Positions 55,018 through 64,000 of a stretch of 64,000 bases of DNA are shown here, piece by piece (the first letter of the stretch is position 1; each line of letters opens with the position of its first letter). A program made the translations under genes and the position numbers. Where the stretch lies: positions 1 to 64,000 of the forward strand of contig DATLZU010000049.1 in assembly GCA_035573855.1 (NCBI GenBank), in the 5' to 3' direction. The notes under the pieces were generated by a model, which was not told where the DNA came from, searched no databases, and worked only from the letters and a program-made list of their open reading frames with translations. The stretch is from DATLZU01 sp035573855. GTDB taxonomy: Bacteria > Nitrospirota > Nitrospiria > Nitrospirales > Nitrospiraceae.

Positions 55018-56355
55018 TCAGCTGTTGACTTCTTCGAACACATTGATCACCAACCCCGTCAGCGGCTTGGGGAAAAAATAGGTCGACTTGTGCGGCATAC
55101 GCTCTCCAGCGGCCGCGACGGCCCGGACTTCGTCGACCTTCGTCGGATTGAGCAGAAGCGCGGCCTCTCCCGTCCCTTGTCGAACCCAATCGAGCGCCTC
55201 GTCGTCGTCCTTGGTATACAGGACGGCTTCCTGTTCGCGCGGCGTCGGGCAGAGCTTGGCGATCACGTGCTGCTGGAGGATGGAAACGTCCAACCGATCC
55301 CGCGGGGAAGCGGGAGGCGATGGCCGATGCTGCGGGCGGAGTGTGAGGAGGACATAGGCATCGGCGCCCCGGCAGGCGAGACCGAAAACCGTGGCGGATT
55401 GTCCCTGCTCCCGAAGCGTCTGCAGGAAGCGTCGCCTGACAGCCGGTTCGTCGGCGCCGCTGACAGGGAACGGATGGAATTCGAACGCGTCGCCCAGCAG
55501 GCTCCGAAGGCGCGGAAGCGGCGGGACGGCGGTGGTCAGCACGCGGTGCGTCGGCAGGATCGTGAGGCCGGGATCCTCCAGGGCGGCAAACAGCATCAGC
55601 ACGCTGTCATACGGCTGGCGGATGCGGGACGCGGAGGCGCCGGCCCGCTCGTGGCAAAGCCGCCGATACGTCAGCGCTGTCTCGTACCGATGATGCCCGT
55701 CCGCGATGAACAACGGTTTCGGTTTCATGGCGGCGACGAGCCGATCGAGCACGACGGGGTCGGTGACCGCCCACAAGCGCTGGCGAAAGCCCGCGTCGTC
55801 GTGAAACTCGATCCGCGGTTTGTTGGTCCGAACGGCCTGTTCCAACAAGTCGATGATCGAACCCTCCGGATCTGAATAGAGCGACCAGATCGGGCTGAAA
55901 TTGGCCCGGCAGGCTTCCAACAGGTTGAGACGGTCCGTCTTGGCCGCGGCGCGGGTGTTTTCGTGCGGGTAGATGCGGCCGGTGCCGAACTCTTCCAACT
56001 CGGCCGCCGCAAGAAAACCTTTGAGCATGCGAACGGGACCGCCGGGTTCGTCCGACGGCAGTCGATACTCGACGGTGTGGTAGTACACGGCCGGTTGCGA
56101 ATCGCGGCGCAGCGCCCCGGTCCGCAGCCAATCCTGAAGCCACGCGGCCGCGCGCATGTACTTGTTGGCGGTCGGCCCGTCCCCCGGCTCCTCGAGTCCC
56201 AATTCCAGTCTGATGATGTTCTGCGGGTGCCGCTCGTAGAGCGCGCGCTGCGTGGCGGCGTCGATCACGTCGTAGGGCGGCGCGACGACGTGGCGAATAT
56301 CGCCCACGACGGCCGGGTTGTACAGCGTGCCTTGCAACGGAACGATGGTCGCCAT
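55018..56355 (-). CDS. DUF1015 family protein
   Basis: This 445-aa soluble protein matches the widespread DUF1015 family: it begins VPLQGTLYNP, has VVAPPYDVI (near residue 24), RLELGLEEPGDGPT, IYPHENT (near 129), FIADGHHRYETALTYR (near 215) and ends with YFFPKPLTGLVI. The GHHRYE segment is the family hallmark. Function is not established; it is often found near metabolic genes. Length is typical. It lies 67 bases after the polyprenyl synthase on the same strand. Confidence 0.85.
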   Translation of the reverse strand: MATIVPLQGTLYNPAVVGDIRHVVAPPYDVIDAATQRALYERHPQNIIRLELGLEEPGDGPTANKYMRAAAWLQDWLRTGALRRDSQPAVYYHTVEYRLPSDEPGGPVRMLKGFLAAAELEEFGTGRIYPHENTRAAAKTDRLNLLEACRANFSPIWSLYSDPEGSIIDLLEQAVRTNKPRIEFHDDAGFRQRLWAVTDPVVLDRLVAAMKPKPLFIADGHHRYETALTYRRLCHERAGASASRIRQPYDSVLMLFAALEDPGLTILPTHRVLTTAVPPLPRLRSLLGDAFEFHPFPVSGADEPAVRRRFLQTLREQGQSATVFGLACRGADAYVLLTLRPQHRPSPPASPRDRLDVSILQQHVIAKLCPTPREQEAVLYTKDDDEALDWVRQGTGEAALLLNPTKVDEVRAVAAAGERMPHKSTYFFPKPLTGLVINVFEEVNS

Positions 56356-56422
56356 GACGACTCCGATTGGCCGATGAGCGTAAATGGAGAAACGGTGACG
56401 GCGGGTGTCTCTGTCGCCCCGG

Positions 56423-57427
56423 CTACCGGTCGCGGCTCACCACGTAATCGGCGACGACCGACAGCGCTCGCCTTGGCGGGCAGTCGTCGAACAACTCCAA
56501 ATCGCGCTTCGCCGCGGTCACGAACGCGCGGGCCCGGTCCATCGCGTACGCGATCGATCCGTACTCCTGCATCAGCGCGATGATGCGCAGTAGATCCGGT
56601 TCGGTCAGGGTCCGCGTTTCCATGCGGTCTTTGATCATCCGCTTGTCTTCGTCCGAACAATGCTGGAGAAGATGCAGTAGCGGCAAGGTCGCCTTTCCCT
56701 GCCGCAGGTCCTGCCCCAGTGATTTACCCAACCGGTCCCCGTCAGCCGCATAATCCAACGTGTCGTCCGCCACCTGAAACGCGATACCGAGGTGCTGCCC
56801 GAAGCGGAACAAAGCTTCCTGTTTCTCCTCGGACGCGCCGCCGATGATCGCGCCGATGCAGCACGAGGCGGCCATGAGACCGGCGGTCTTATGTTCGGCG
56901 ATGCGCAGGTACTCCGATTCGGGCATCGCCGGATTGCCGTTGTAGTACAGCTGAAGGACCTCGCCTTCCGCCATTTTTCGGCAGGCTTTCGACAGCACTT
57001 CGTTGATCGTCTGACTGCGGAATTCGACGATCTGGCAGATGGCTTTCGAATAGAGGTAATCCCCAACTAGGATGCTGATCTGGTTGCCCCAGACTTTGCG
57101 GGCCGTCTGGCGTCCACGCCGCAGTTCCGCGTCGTCCACTACGTCGTCGTGGAGCAGTGTGGCGGTGTGGATGTACTCCACCAGGCTCGCCAGCAACAGA
57201 TCGGCTTTGTCCGCATATCCGCAGAGGCGGGCGGAGAGTAGCAGTAGGAGGGGCCGGATACGCTTGCCGCCGCTGCTCAGGATGTGAGCGGCGACGGTGT
57301 TGACGAGCGCGACTTTCGAATCGAGGTTCTTGCGGACCTGATCTTCGACACCTTGGAGTTCCTCGCGATAGGCCTCCCACACATCGGCCATCGTCTGAAT
57401 CGTCGACGTCACGGGTCCGTGAGACAT
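56423..57427 (-). CDS. Polyprenyl diphosphate synthase (long-chain)
   Basis: This 334-aa enzyme adds isopentenyl units to make the side chain of a quinone or undecaprenyl-type carrier. The first aspartate motif is LLHDDVVDDAELRRG (near residue 92), followed by RRGRQTARK; the second is VADDTLDYAADG (near 220). GGKRIRPLLLLLSARL near residue 53 is the IPP site. Size fits octaprenyl or heptaprenyl synthases. An alternative start 12 codons in (MADVWEAY) is possible. It is oriented away from gltB and may share a promoter region with it. Confidence 0.9.
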   Translation of the reverse strand: MSHGPVTSTIQTMADVWEAYREELQGVEDQVRKNLDSKVALVNTVAAHILSSGGKRIRPLLLLLSARLCGYADKADLLLASLVEYIHTATLLHDDVVDDAELRRGRQTARKVWGNQISILVGDYLYSKAICQIVEFRSQTINEVLSKACRKMAEGEVLQLYYNGNPAMPESEYLRIAEHKTAGLMAASCCIGAIIGGASEEKQEALFRFGQHLGIAFQVADDTLDYAADGDRLGKSLGQDLRQGKATLPLLHLLQHCSDEDKRMIKDRMETRTLTEPDLLRIIALMQEYGSIAYAMDRARAFVTAAKRDLELFDDCPPRRALSVVADYVVSRDR

Positions 57428-57495
57428 GCGGCGGATAGTAGGGCAGGGGGGAAAACAAAGTCAAGCGAGTCGGGGCGCTTCTGCGCGTATGAATC

Positions 57496-57525
57496 TTGAC
57501 AGAAGCGGAACCCTTCCAGTAAGGT
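57496..57525 (+). promoter_or_regulatory. Possible sigma-70-type promoter upstream of gltB
   Basis: A perfect TTGACA (57496-57501) is followed after 18 bases by TAAGGT (57520-57525), a weak -10. It faces gltB, whose ATG is 131 bases further. The leader would be long, which allows regulation. The call is tentative. Confidence 0.35.
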
Positions 57526-57656
57526 GACGACTCAATTCACCAGATGAGTGGCAGTGGTGCGGCGTTAACGGACCCACACGCGATTTGCCTTCCGAGAACG
57601 GTCCGCCCGACGGGCACAAGACCCGCCCTTCCGCTGTAGACGTGAGAGACCATACG

Positions 57657-60600
57657 ATGCCGATTCCCGGATTGCCTCCGAAGCAAGGGCTCTACGATCC
57701 GCAATTCGAAAAAGATTCCTGCGGGATCGGGTTTGTCGTCAACATCAAGGGGCAGAAGTCTCACAGCATCGTGCAGAAGGGTCTGCAAGTGCTGGAGAAT
57801 TTGTTCCATCGCGGCGCCCAGGGGTGCGACCCCTGCACGGGCGACGGTGCCGGCATTCTGCTCCAGGTGCCGCATGAGTTTCTCAAACGAGCGGCAGCGG
57901 ATGTGGGGATCAGGCTCCCGGGGCCAGGCGAATACGGTGTCGGGATGGTGTTCCTGCCGCGGGAGGCTGCCGCCCGCAAACAATGCGAGGTTCTGGTCGA
58001 AAAGGTGATCGCCGAGGAACGTGCGCGGTTCCTCGGGTGGCGGGACGTGCCGGTCAAAAGCGAGACGATCGGCACGGTGGCGCGCCGAACGGAGCCGGTG
58101 ATCCGGCAGATTTTCATCGCCCGCGACATCCTCAACGAAGGCCAGTTCGAGCGCAAGCTCTACGTCATTCGCAAACGGGTCGAGAAGGCGGTCCGGGAAT
58201 CGGCCATCGAGGGCCGCGAGCACTTCTACATCCCGAGCCTGTCCAGCAACACGATCGTCTATAAGGGCCTGCTGCTGCCCCGCCAGATCCCGCAGTATTA
58301 CCAGGATCTGACGGATTCCAGCGTGGTGAGCGCGCTGGCGTTGGTCCATTCGCGGTTCAGCACGAATACGTTCCCCACGTGGCCTTTGGCACATCCGTAC
58401 CGCTACATCTGCCACAACGGCGAGATCAACACACTCAAGGGCAACGTCAACTGGATGCGGGCCAGACAGGGCCGGTTGAAGTCGGAGCTGTTCGGCGACG
58501 ACCTGCCGAAGCTGTTCCCCATCGTGTACGAGCACCAGAGCGACTCGGCCTGCCTGGACAACGCGCTGGAGTTCCTGGTGTTGGGCGGTCGTTCGCTGCC
58601 GCACGCGATGATGATGCTCATCCCAGAGCCCTGGGTCGGCAATCCGCACATGGACCTGGACCGACGGGGCTTCTACGAATACCACGCGGCGATGATGGAG
58701 CCCTGGGACGGCCCCGCGGCCGTCTGCTTCACGGACGGGAAGCTCATCGGTGCGACGCTGGACCGCAACGGCCTCCGCCCGTGCCGGTATCAGGTCATGA
58801 CCGACGATCTGGTCGTGCTGGCCTCCGAGGCCGGCGTGCTGCCGGCGGACGTGAAGGAGATCCGTCAGAAAGGCCGCCTCCAACCTGGCCGCATGTTCCT
58901 GGTCGATACGGTGCAAGGGCGGATCATCGACGACGAAGAGATCAAGGCCGAGATCGTTGGCCGCAAGCCCTACCGCGCCTGGGTCACGCAATACCGCATC
59001 TCGCTCGACGAACTGCCGGAACCGTTGAACGTGCCGCAGCCGGATCACCCCACGATCCGCCAGCGCCAACAGGCGTTCGGGTACACGGTGGAGGAGTTGA
59101 AAATGGTCATCACGCCGATGGTGGTGACCGGCGAGGAGCCCGTCTCCTCCATGGGCACGGACACACCGCTGGCCGTGCTGTCGGAGCGGCCGCAACTCTT
59201 GTTCAAGTATTTCAAGCAGCTGTTCGCCCAGGTGACCAACCCGCCGATCGATCCGATCCGCGAGGAATTGGTGATGTCGCTGGTGACGAACATCGGACCC
59301 AAGCCCAATCTGATGGAGGAGCATCCGGAGTCCTGCCGCCGGATCCGGGTTAAACAGCCGATTCTGACCAATGTGGACCTCCAGAAGATCCGGGAACTCG
59401 AAGATCCGAATTTCCGGAGCAAGACGTTGCGTATGCTGTTCCGCGTGGCCGAGGGACCGGACGGACTCGGCGCGGCGGTGGAGGAGTTGTGTCATCAGGC
59501 CTCCGAAGCGATCAGGGAAGGCTATCGGTTCCTGATCTTGAGCGACCGGGGTGTGAACGAAGAGTGGGCGCCGATTCCCAGTCTGCTGGGCATTGCCGCG
59601 GTGCACCATCATCTCGTGCGCGAGTGCACGAGAACCGAGGTCGGGTTGATCCTCGAGACCGGCGAACCGCGCGACGTGCATCATTTCGCCTGTCTGATCG
59701 GGTACGGCGCGGGGACGATCAACCCCTATCTCGTGTTCGAGACGCTGGTGGACATGGAGCGCGACGGCTACTTACCGGAAGGCTTGGACGCGCAGACGGC
59801 GGAAGGTAAGTTCATCAAGGCGATCAACAAGGGACTGCTGAAAATCTTCTCCAAGATGGGCATTTCCACCGTGCAGTCCTACTGCGGGGCGCAGATCTTC
59901 GAAGCCATTGGCCTGAACCGCGAGCTGATCGACCGCTATTTCACTGGCACGGCCTCGCGGATCGAGGGCATCGGCCTCCGCGAGGTCGGAGAGGAGACGC
60001 TGCGGCGGCATGCGTTGGCCTATGAGCCGGCGCCGATCCGCCAGCTCGACTTCGGCGGGGAGATTCACTACCGGGTGCAGGGCGAGCATCACAACTGGAA
60101 TCCGGAGACCATTTACAAACTGCAGCACGCCACGCGCGCCAACGACCCCCAGACCTACGCCGAGTTCGCTGCGCTGGTGAACGACGAGAGCAAGCGGCGT
60201 TCGAACTTGCGCGGGCTGCTGGATTTCAAATTCCTGCCGGAGCCGATCCCGCTGGAGGAAGTGGAGCCGGCCCAGGAAATCGTCAAGCGGTTCACGACCG
60301 GGGCCATGTCGTTCGGCGCCATCAGCAAGGAAGCGCACGAAACCCTGGCCATCGCTATGAACCGGATCGGCGCCAAGAGCAACACCGGCGAGGGCGGCGA
60401 AGACCCCGAACGTTTCATCCCGCTTCCGAACGGCGACTCCAAGAACTCCTCGATCAAGCAAGTGGCGTCGGCGCGCTTCGGCGTGACGTCCCACTATCTC
60501 GTCAACGCCAAGGAACTGCAGATCAAGATGGCGCAGGGGGCCAAGCCCGGCGAAGGTGGACAGTTGCCCGGCCACAAGGTGGACGAGACCATCGCCAAGC

Positions 60601-62204
60601 TGCGGTATTCCACACCGGGCGTCCAGTTGATCTCCCCGCCCCCGCACCACGACATTTATTCGATCGAGGATCTGGCGCAGTTGATCTTCGATCTGAAAAA
60701 CGCCAATCCGGAAGCGGATGTGTCTGTGAAGCTGGTGGCGGAAGTCGGGGTCGGCACGGTCGCGGCCGGGGTGGCCAAAGCCCATGCCGACAAGGTGCTG
60801 ATCAGCGGCGATTCCGGCGGGACGGGCGCTTCGCCGCTCTCTTCCATTAAATATGCCGGTATCCCGTGGGAACTGGGACTGGCCGAGACGCATCAAACGT
60901 TGGTGCTCAACGATCTGCGCGGACGGATCCGGGTCGAAACCGACGGCCAGTTGAAGACCGGGCGGGATGTCGTGATCGCGGCCCTGCTAGGTGCGGAGGA
61001 GTTCGGCTTTTCGACGGCGCCCTTGATCGTGGAAGGCTGCATCATGATGCGCAAGTGCCACCTGAACACCTGTCCGGTCGGGATTGCGACGCAGGACCCG
61101 GTGCTCCGCAAGAAATTCACGGGCCAGCCGGAACACGTTATCAACTACTTCTTCTTTGTGGCCGAGGAAGTGCGGCAGCTCATGGCCAAGTTGGGCTTCC
61201 GCAAGATGGACGAGATGGTCGGCCGCGTCGACAAGCTCAAAGCGCAGAAAGCCGTCGATCACTGGAAGGCCAAGGGGCTGGATCTGACGCCGCTGCTCAC
61301 GATGCCTGAAGTAGGGCCGGAAGTCGCCCGGTACTGTGTCCAGAAGCAGGATCACGGCATCGAGCATGTGCTGGATAAGCAGTTGATCGAGCTGTGCGCG
61401 CCGGCGATCGAGCGGGGCGAGAAGGTCACGCTCGATCTGCCGATCCGGAACGTCAACCGGACAACTGGCACCATGCTGTCCAGCCGGATCGCCAAGAAGT
61501 ACGGGTTGGAGGGACTGCCGCCCGATACGATCACGATCAAGTTCACCGGCTCGGCGGGGCAGTCCTTCGGCGCGTTCCTCTCCCGCGGCATCACCTTGAT
61601 CCTGGAGGGCGAGTCCAACGACTATTTGGGCAAGGGACTGTCCGGCGGCAAGATCATCGTGTACCCGCCCAGAGGGTGCACTTATGTGCCGGAAGAGACG
61701 ATCCTGATCGGCAACACCTCGCTCTATGGCGCCACCCAGGGCGAATGCTACTTCTATGGGACCGCGGGCGAGCGGTTTGCTGTCAGAAACAGCGGGGTCC
61801 GGGCGGTGATTGAAGGGACCGGCGATCACGGGTGCGAATACATGACCGGCGGGGTGGTCGTGGTCCTAGGGAAGACCGGGCGCAACTTCGCGGCCGGGAT
61901 GTCTGGCGGCATCGCCTTTGTCTTGAACGAGGACGGTAAGTTCGAATCCCGCTGCAATATGGGCATGGTGGAGCTGGAGAAGGTCGTCGCCGCCGAGGAC
62001 AAGCAGTTGTTGCGCGGCATGATCGAAGCACACTTCCAGTACACGGGGAGCCGCAAGGCCAAGCGGGTGCTCGACACCTGGGAAGCGATGCTGCCGAAGT
62101 TCGTGAAGGTTATGCCGATTGACTACAAGCGGGTGCTGGCTGAACGGAAGGCGGCCGCCGCTAAGGAACAGGCGCATCGCGAGAAAGAGATGGTGGCGCA
62201 TTAG
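57657..62204 (+). CDS. gltB: Glutamate synthase, large subunit
   Basis: This 1515-aa enzyme makes glutamate from glutamine and 2-oxoglutarate. After a propeptide, Cys22 (in EKDSCGIGF) is the amidotransferase nucleophile. The FMN synthase domain lies about residues 830-1200, with the 3Fe-4S cysteines Cys1128, Cys1134 and Cys1139 (CIMMRKCHLNTC). The GXGXG domain is near the C-terminus. The start MPIPGLPPKQG is chosen because the propeptide then has the usual length; 24 codons are open upstream. gltD follows after 88 bases. It is the main ammonium-assimilation route with glutamine synthetase. Confidence 0.97.
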   Translation: MPIPGLPPKQGLYDPQFEKDSCGIGFVVNIKGQKSHSIVQKGLQVLENLFHRGAQGCDPCTGDGAGILLQVPHEFLKRAAADVGIRLPGPGEYGVGMVFLPREAAARKQCEVLVEKVIAEERARFLGWRDVPVKSETIGTVARRTEPVIRQIFIARDILNEGQFERKLYVIRKRVEKAVRESAIEGREHFYIPSLSSNTIVYKGLLLPRQIPQYYQDLTDSSVVSALALVHSRFSTNTFPTWPLAHPYRYICHNGEINTLKGNVNWMRARQGRLKSELFGDDLPKLFPIVYEHQSDSACLDNALEFLVLGGRSLPHAMMMLIPEPWVGNPHMDLDRRGFYEYHAAMMEPWDGPAAVCFTDGKLIGATLDRNGLRPCRYQVMTDDLVVLASEAGVLPADVKEIRQKGRLQPGRMFLVDTVQGRIIDDEEIKAEIVGRKPYRAWVTQYRISLDELPEPLNVPQPDHPTIRQRQQAFGYTVEELKMVITPMVVTGEEPVSSMGTDTPLAVLSERPQLLFKYFKQLFAQVTNPPIDPIREELVMSLVTNIGPKPNLMEEHPESCRRIRVKQPILTNVDLQKIRELEDPNFRSKTLRMLFRVAEGPDGLGAAVEELCHQASEAIREGYRFLILSDRGVNEEWAPIPSLLGIAAVHHHLVRECTRTEVGLILETGEPRDVHHFACLIGYGAGTINPYLVFETLVDMERDGYLPEGLDAQTAEGKFIKAINKGLLKIFSKMGISTVQSYCGAQIFEAIGLNRELIDRYFTGTASRIEGIGLREVGEETLRRHALAYEPAPIRQLDFGGEIHYRVQGEHHNWNPETIYKLQHATRANDPQTYAEFAALVNDESKRRSNLRGLLDFKFLPEPIPLEEVEPAQEIVKRFTTGAMSFGAISKEAHETLAIAMNRIGAKSNTGEGGEDPERFIPLPNGDSKNSSIKQVASARFGVTSHYLVNAKELQIKMAQGAKPGEGGQLPGHKVDETIAKLRYSTPGVQLISPPPHHDIYSIEDLAQLIFDLKNANPEADVSVKLVAEVGVGTVAAGVAKAHADKVLISGDSGGTGASPLSSIKYAGIPWELGLAETHQTLVLNDLRGRIRVETDGQLKTGRDVVIAALLGAEEFGFSTAPLIVEGCIMMRKCHLNTCPVGIATQDPVLRKKFTGQPEHVINYFFFVAEEVRQLMAKLGFRKMDEMVGRVDKLKAQKAVDHWKAKGLDLTPLLTMPEVGPEVARYCVQKQDHGIEHVLDKQLIELCAPAIERGEKVTLDLPIRNVNRTTGTMLSSRIAKKYGLEGLPPDTITIKFTGSAGQSFGAFLSRGITLILEGESNDYLGKGLSGGKIIVYPPRGCTYVPEETILIGNTSLYGATQGECYFYGTAGERFAVRNSGVRAVIEGTGDHGCEYMTGGVVVVLGKTGRNFAAGMSGGIAFVLNEDGKFESRCNMGMVELEKVVAAEDKQLLRGMIEAHFQYTGSRKAKRVLDTWEAMLPKFVKVMPIDYKRVLAERKAAAAKEQAHREKEMVAH

Positions 62205-62205
62205 A

Positions 62206-62290
62206 AGACGTGATGCGTGACGCGTATCGCGTGAAGCGTGCGTGAGACATGCGACGAGATACGAGATACGAACGACGAGATACGAGTGGT
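62206..62290. repeat. Low-complexity repeat between gltB and gltD
   Basis: The gap contains repeated CGTGA/GCGT units (GTGATGCGTGACGCGT) and then ACGAGATACGAGATACGAACGACGAGATACGAG. The second part is a near-tandem ACGAGATACG. No ribosome site is evident, only GAGTGG just before the gltD ATG. It is a dispersed-repeat-like insertion in an operon gap. Confidence 0.65.
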
Positions 62291-62292
62291 AA

Positions 62293-63729
62293 ATGGCTGA
62301 CCCCAGAGGCTTCCTGAAATACCCCCGCGAGGGTCCCAAGCGCCGGCCGGTCGAGCTACGCGTGCTGGACTGGAAGGAATTTTACGAGCCGATGCCGGAG
62401 GAGAAACTTCAGATCCAGGGCGCGCGCTGCATGGACTGCGGCGTGCCGTTTTGCCAGAGCTCCAACGGCTGTCCGGTTGTCAACCTCATCCCGGAGTGGA
62501 ACGACTTGGTCCATCGCGGGCGCTGGAAAGACGCGCTCAAGGCGCTCCACACCACGAACAACTTCCCGGAATTCACCGGCCGGTTGTGTCCCGCTCCCTG
62601 CGAATCGGCCTGCGTGCTGGGGATCAACAGCGATCCGGTGTCGATCCGCATCATCGAGTGGAACATCATCGACAAGGGGTTCGACGAGGGGTGGGTGCAG
62701 CCGGTTCTCCCGACGAGCCGCACCGGCAAAACCGTGGCCATCGTGGGTTCCGGCCCGGCTGGTCTGGCCGCCGCGCAGCAACTGGCGCGGGCCGGTCACA
62801 GCGTCACCGTGTTCGAGAAGGCCGATCGGATCGGCGGGTTGCTGCGCTATGGGATTCCCGATTTCAAGATGGAAAAATGGGTGCTTGACCGACGGTTGGA
62901 GCAACTGAAGGCCGAAGGCGTTGTGTTCAACACTGGCGTCCATGTTGGCAAGGACATCAGCGGAGAGGACCTGCGCCGGCGGTTCGATGCGGTGTGTCTG
63001 GCCGTGGGCGCGGAACAGGCGCGAGACCTGCCGGTCCCCGGCCGTGAGCTCAAGGGCATCCATTTCGCCATGGAGTACTTGGTCCAGCAGAACAAGCGGA
63101 ACGCCGGCGACGTGATCGCGGACGAGCCGATCACCGCGAAGGGCAAGCGCGTGGTGATCATCGGCGGCGGCGACACCGGGTCGGACTGTTTAGGCACCGC
63201 GCACCGGCAGGGCTGTACGGAAGTGCATCAGTTCGAATTGCTGCCGGAGCCTCCGCCGCAGCGGGCGCCGTCCACTCCCTGGCCGCTCTGGCCGATGCAA
63301 CTCCGCACCTCGCACGCGCATGAAGAAGGCTGTGACCGCCAGTGGAGCGTCTCGACGACGAAGTTCTCCGGCCGCAACGGGCACGTGACCAAGCTGCATG
63401 CCCACCGGGTCGCCTTCGAGAACGGCCAGTTCGTGCCGATCCCCAACACCGAATTCGAGATGGAGGTTGATCTTGTGCTCTTAGCCATGGGCTTTACCGG
63501 GCCGGTGAAGAACGGGCTGCTCGACAGCCTCGGTGTGAAGTACGATGCACGGGGCAACGTGGCCGTGGACGAGAATTTCATGACGTCGGTCGAGGGCGTC
63601 TTCGCCGGCGGCGACGTCAAGCGCGGCGCCTCGCTCATCGTTTGGGCCATCGCCGAGGGCCGCAAGATGGCTGCCGGTGTGGACAAGTATCTGCGGGCGG
63701 GCCGAAGCGCGAAGGCTGCCGTGAAATGA
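62293..63729 (+). CDS. gltD: Glutamate synthase, small subunit
   Basis: This 478-aa subunit passes electrons from NADPH to GltB. It has the N-terminal cysteines for 4Fe-4S clusters (CMDCGVPFCQ near residue 37, NGCPVVNLIP, CPAPCESACVLGI near 98), the FAD fold GSGPAGLAAAQQLARAG (near 152) with GGLLRYGIPDFKME, and the NADPH fold GGGDTGSDCLG (near 291). FAGGDVKRGASLIVWAIAEGR closes the FAD domain. Length is typical. It overlaps the next small gene by 4 bases (ATGA). Confidence 0.97.
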   Translation: MADPRGFLKYPREGPKRRPVELRVLDWKEFYEPMPEEKLQIQGARCMDCGVPFCQSSNGCPVVNLIPEWNDLVHRGRWKDALKALHTTNNFPEFTGRLCPAPCESACVLGINSDPVSIRIIEWNIIDKGFDEGWVQPVLPTSRTGKTVAIVGSGPAGLAAAQQLARAGHSVTVFEKADRIGGLLRYGIPDFKMEKWVLDRRLEQLKAEGVVFNTGVHVGKDISGEDLRRRFDAVCLAVGAEQARDLPVPGRELKGIHFAMEYLVQQNKRNAGDVIADEPITAKGKRVVIIGGGDTGSDCLGTAHRQGCTEVHQFELLPEPPPQRAPSTPWPLWPMQLRTSHAHEEGCDRQWSVSTTKFSGRNGHVTKLHAHRVAFENGQFVPIPNTEFEMEVDLVLLAMGFTGPVKNGLLDSLGVKYDARGNVAVDENFMTSVEGVFAGGDVKRGASLIVWAIAEGRKMAAGVDKYLRAGRSAKAAVK

Positions 63730-63962
63730 GGAAGATCACCAAGAAAGAAGTCCGCGAGTATATCAAGCGCTGGCGGTTGGTGAATCAGGTGCTCGATGAG
63801 GAACTGCGCCGAACCACTATAGAAACGAAGTTTGAAAAGATGGATGCAGCCTACCGGATGGCAGTTGCGGTGGGCTTCCTGACAAGACTGCGAAGATCGA
63901 AGCAAGAAACGGTGGATGAGGTTCGGCAACGGTGGCTTCGACTGCAGAGAATCCATCCGTAA
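63726..63962 (+). CDS. Small basic helical protein of unknown function
   Basis: This 78-aa protein starts at the ATG that overlaps the gltD stop (ATGA), so translation is coupled. It is rich in Lys, Arg and Glu, predicted mostly helical (KKEVREYIKRWRLVNQVLDEELRR and RRSKQETVDEVRQRWLRLQR), and has no signal peptide. No family is recognised. The overlap suggests a role tied to glutamate synthase expression or an unrelated downstream gene, possibly an antitoxin-like protein. Neither is shown by the sequence. Confidence 0.65.
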   Translation: MRKITKKEVREYIKRWRLVNQVLDEELRRTTIETKFEKMDAAYRMAVAVGFLTRLRRSKQETVDEVRQRWLRLQRIHP

Positions 63963-64000
63963 CCGGTTCCTTCCTCCCGTCGCTTGTTCCTGCCATCCGC

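Noticed and set aside
57537..59684. Long open frame (715 aa) on the minus strand opposite gltB
   Set aside because: It mirrors the high-GC gltB coding frame, has no recognisable protein and no ribosome site. It is a shadow of the strongly supported gltB.

Overview
The window is a high-GC bacterial chromosome segment, densely coded on both strands. It suggests a Gram-negative, diderm autotroph-like genome. The gene content (gltB/gltD, GH57 amylase, a TtuA-type thiouridine enzyme, Spy/PepSY pairs, several small membrane proteins) and codon style fit Nitrospirota (Nitrospira-like), but no rRNA or other marker lies here, so the taxon is an inference. No tRNA, rRNA or CRISPR array was recognised.

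Region 1 (1-7880) is a tightly overlapped glycan-biosynthesis operon: an asparagine-synthase-like amidotransferase, two GT4 glycosyltransferases, a WecA-type initiating transferase, an FAD oxidoreductase and a DegT sugar aminotransferase. A PDZ-less HtrA-like protease (8088-9086), a PAS histidine kinase with its response regulator (9831-12615) and a 76-aa membrane protein follow.

Region 2 (about 13.1-28.4 kb) looks like a strain-variable glycan island. It starts after a cluster of REP-like repeats (13109-13380). It carries GDP-fucose synthesis (gmd, fcl), glycosyltransferases, a methyltransferase, a 2OG-Fe(II) oxygenase, a Wzx-type flippase, a Wzy-type polymerase, two damaged insertion sequences (IS30-like and IS3-like) and a GT11 alpha-1,2-fucosyltransferase. 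Base composition falls sharply between about 20.4 and 24.3 kb. The island ends at a truncated 3' stump of a UDP-GlcNAc 2-epimerase gene (28233-28430).

Region 3 (28440-38244) is the conserved export and assembly half of a polysaccharide locus: a heparinase II/III-type lyase, a WbuB-like glycosyltransferase, a second WecA-like transferase, Wzi, a five-SLBB Wza-like exporter and a kinase-less Wzz. Together regions 2 and 3 form a plausible Wzx/Wzy pathway for a fucose-containing surface polymer.

Region 4 (38248-64000) is mostly housekeeping: ilvD, a three-module exported protein, a ferredoxin-reductase-like flavoprotein, a PepSY and Spy/CpxP pair, MarC, a DnaJ variant, a galT-TtuB-TtuA run (with a 64-aa sulfur carrier that is easily missed), a GH57 amylase, VanZ, an aldo/keto reductase, an AmgK-MurU cell-wall recycling pair, an NtrC-type regulator, DUF1015, a polyprenyl diphosphate synthase, gltB and gltD. 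Short GGAATG-rich or ACGAGATACG-rich repeats sit in several intergenic gaps here.
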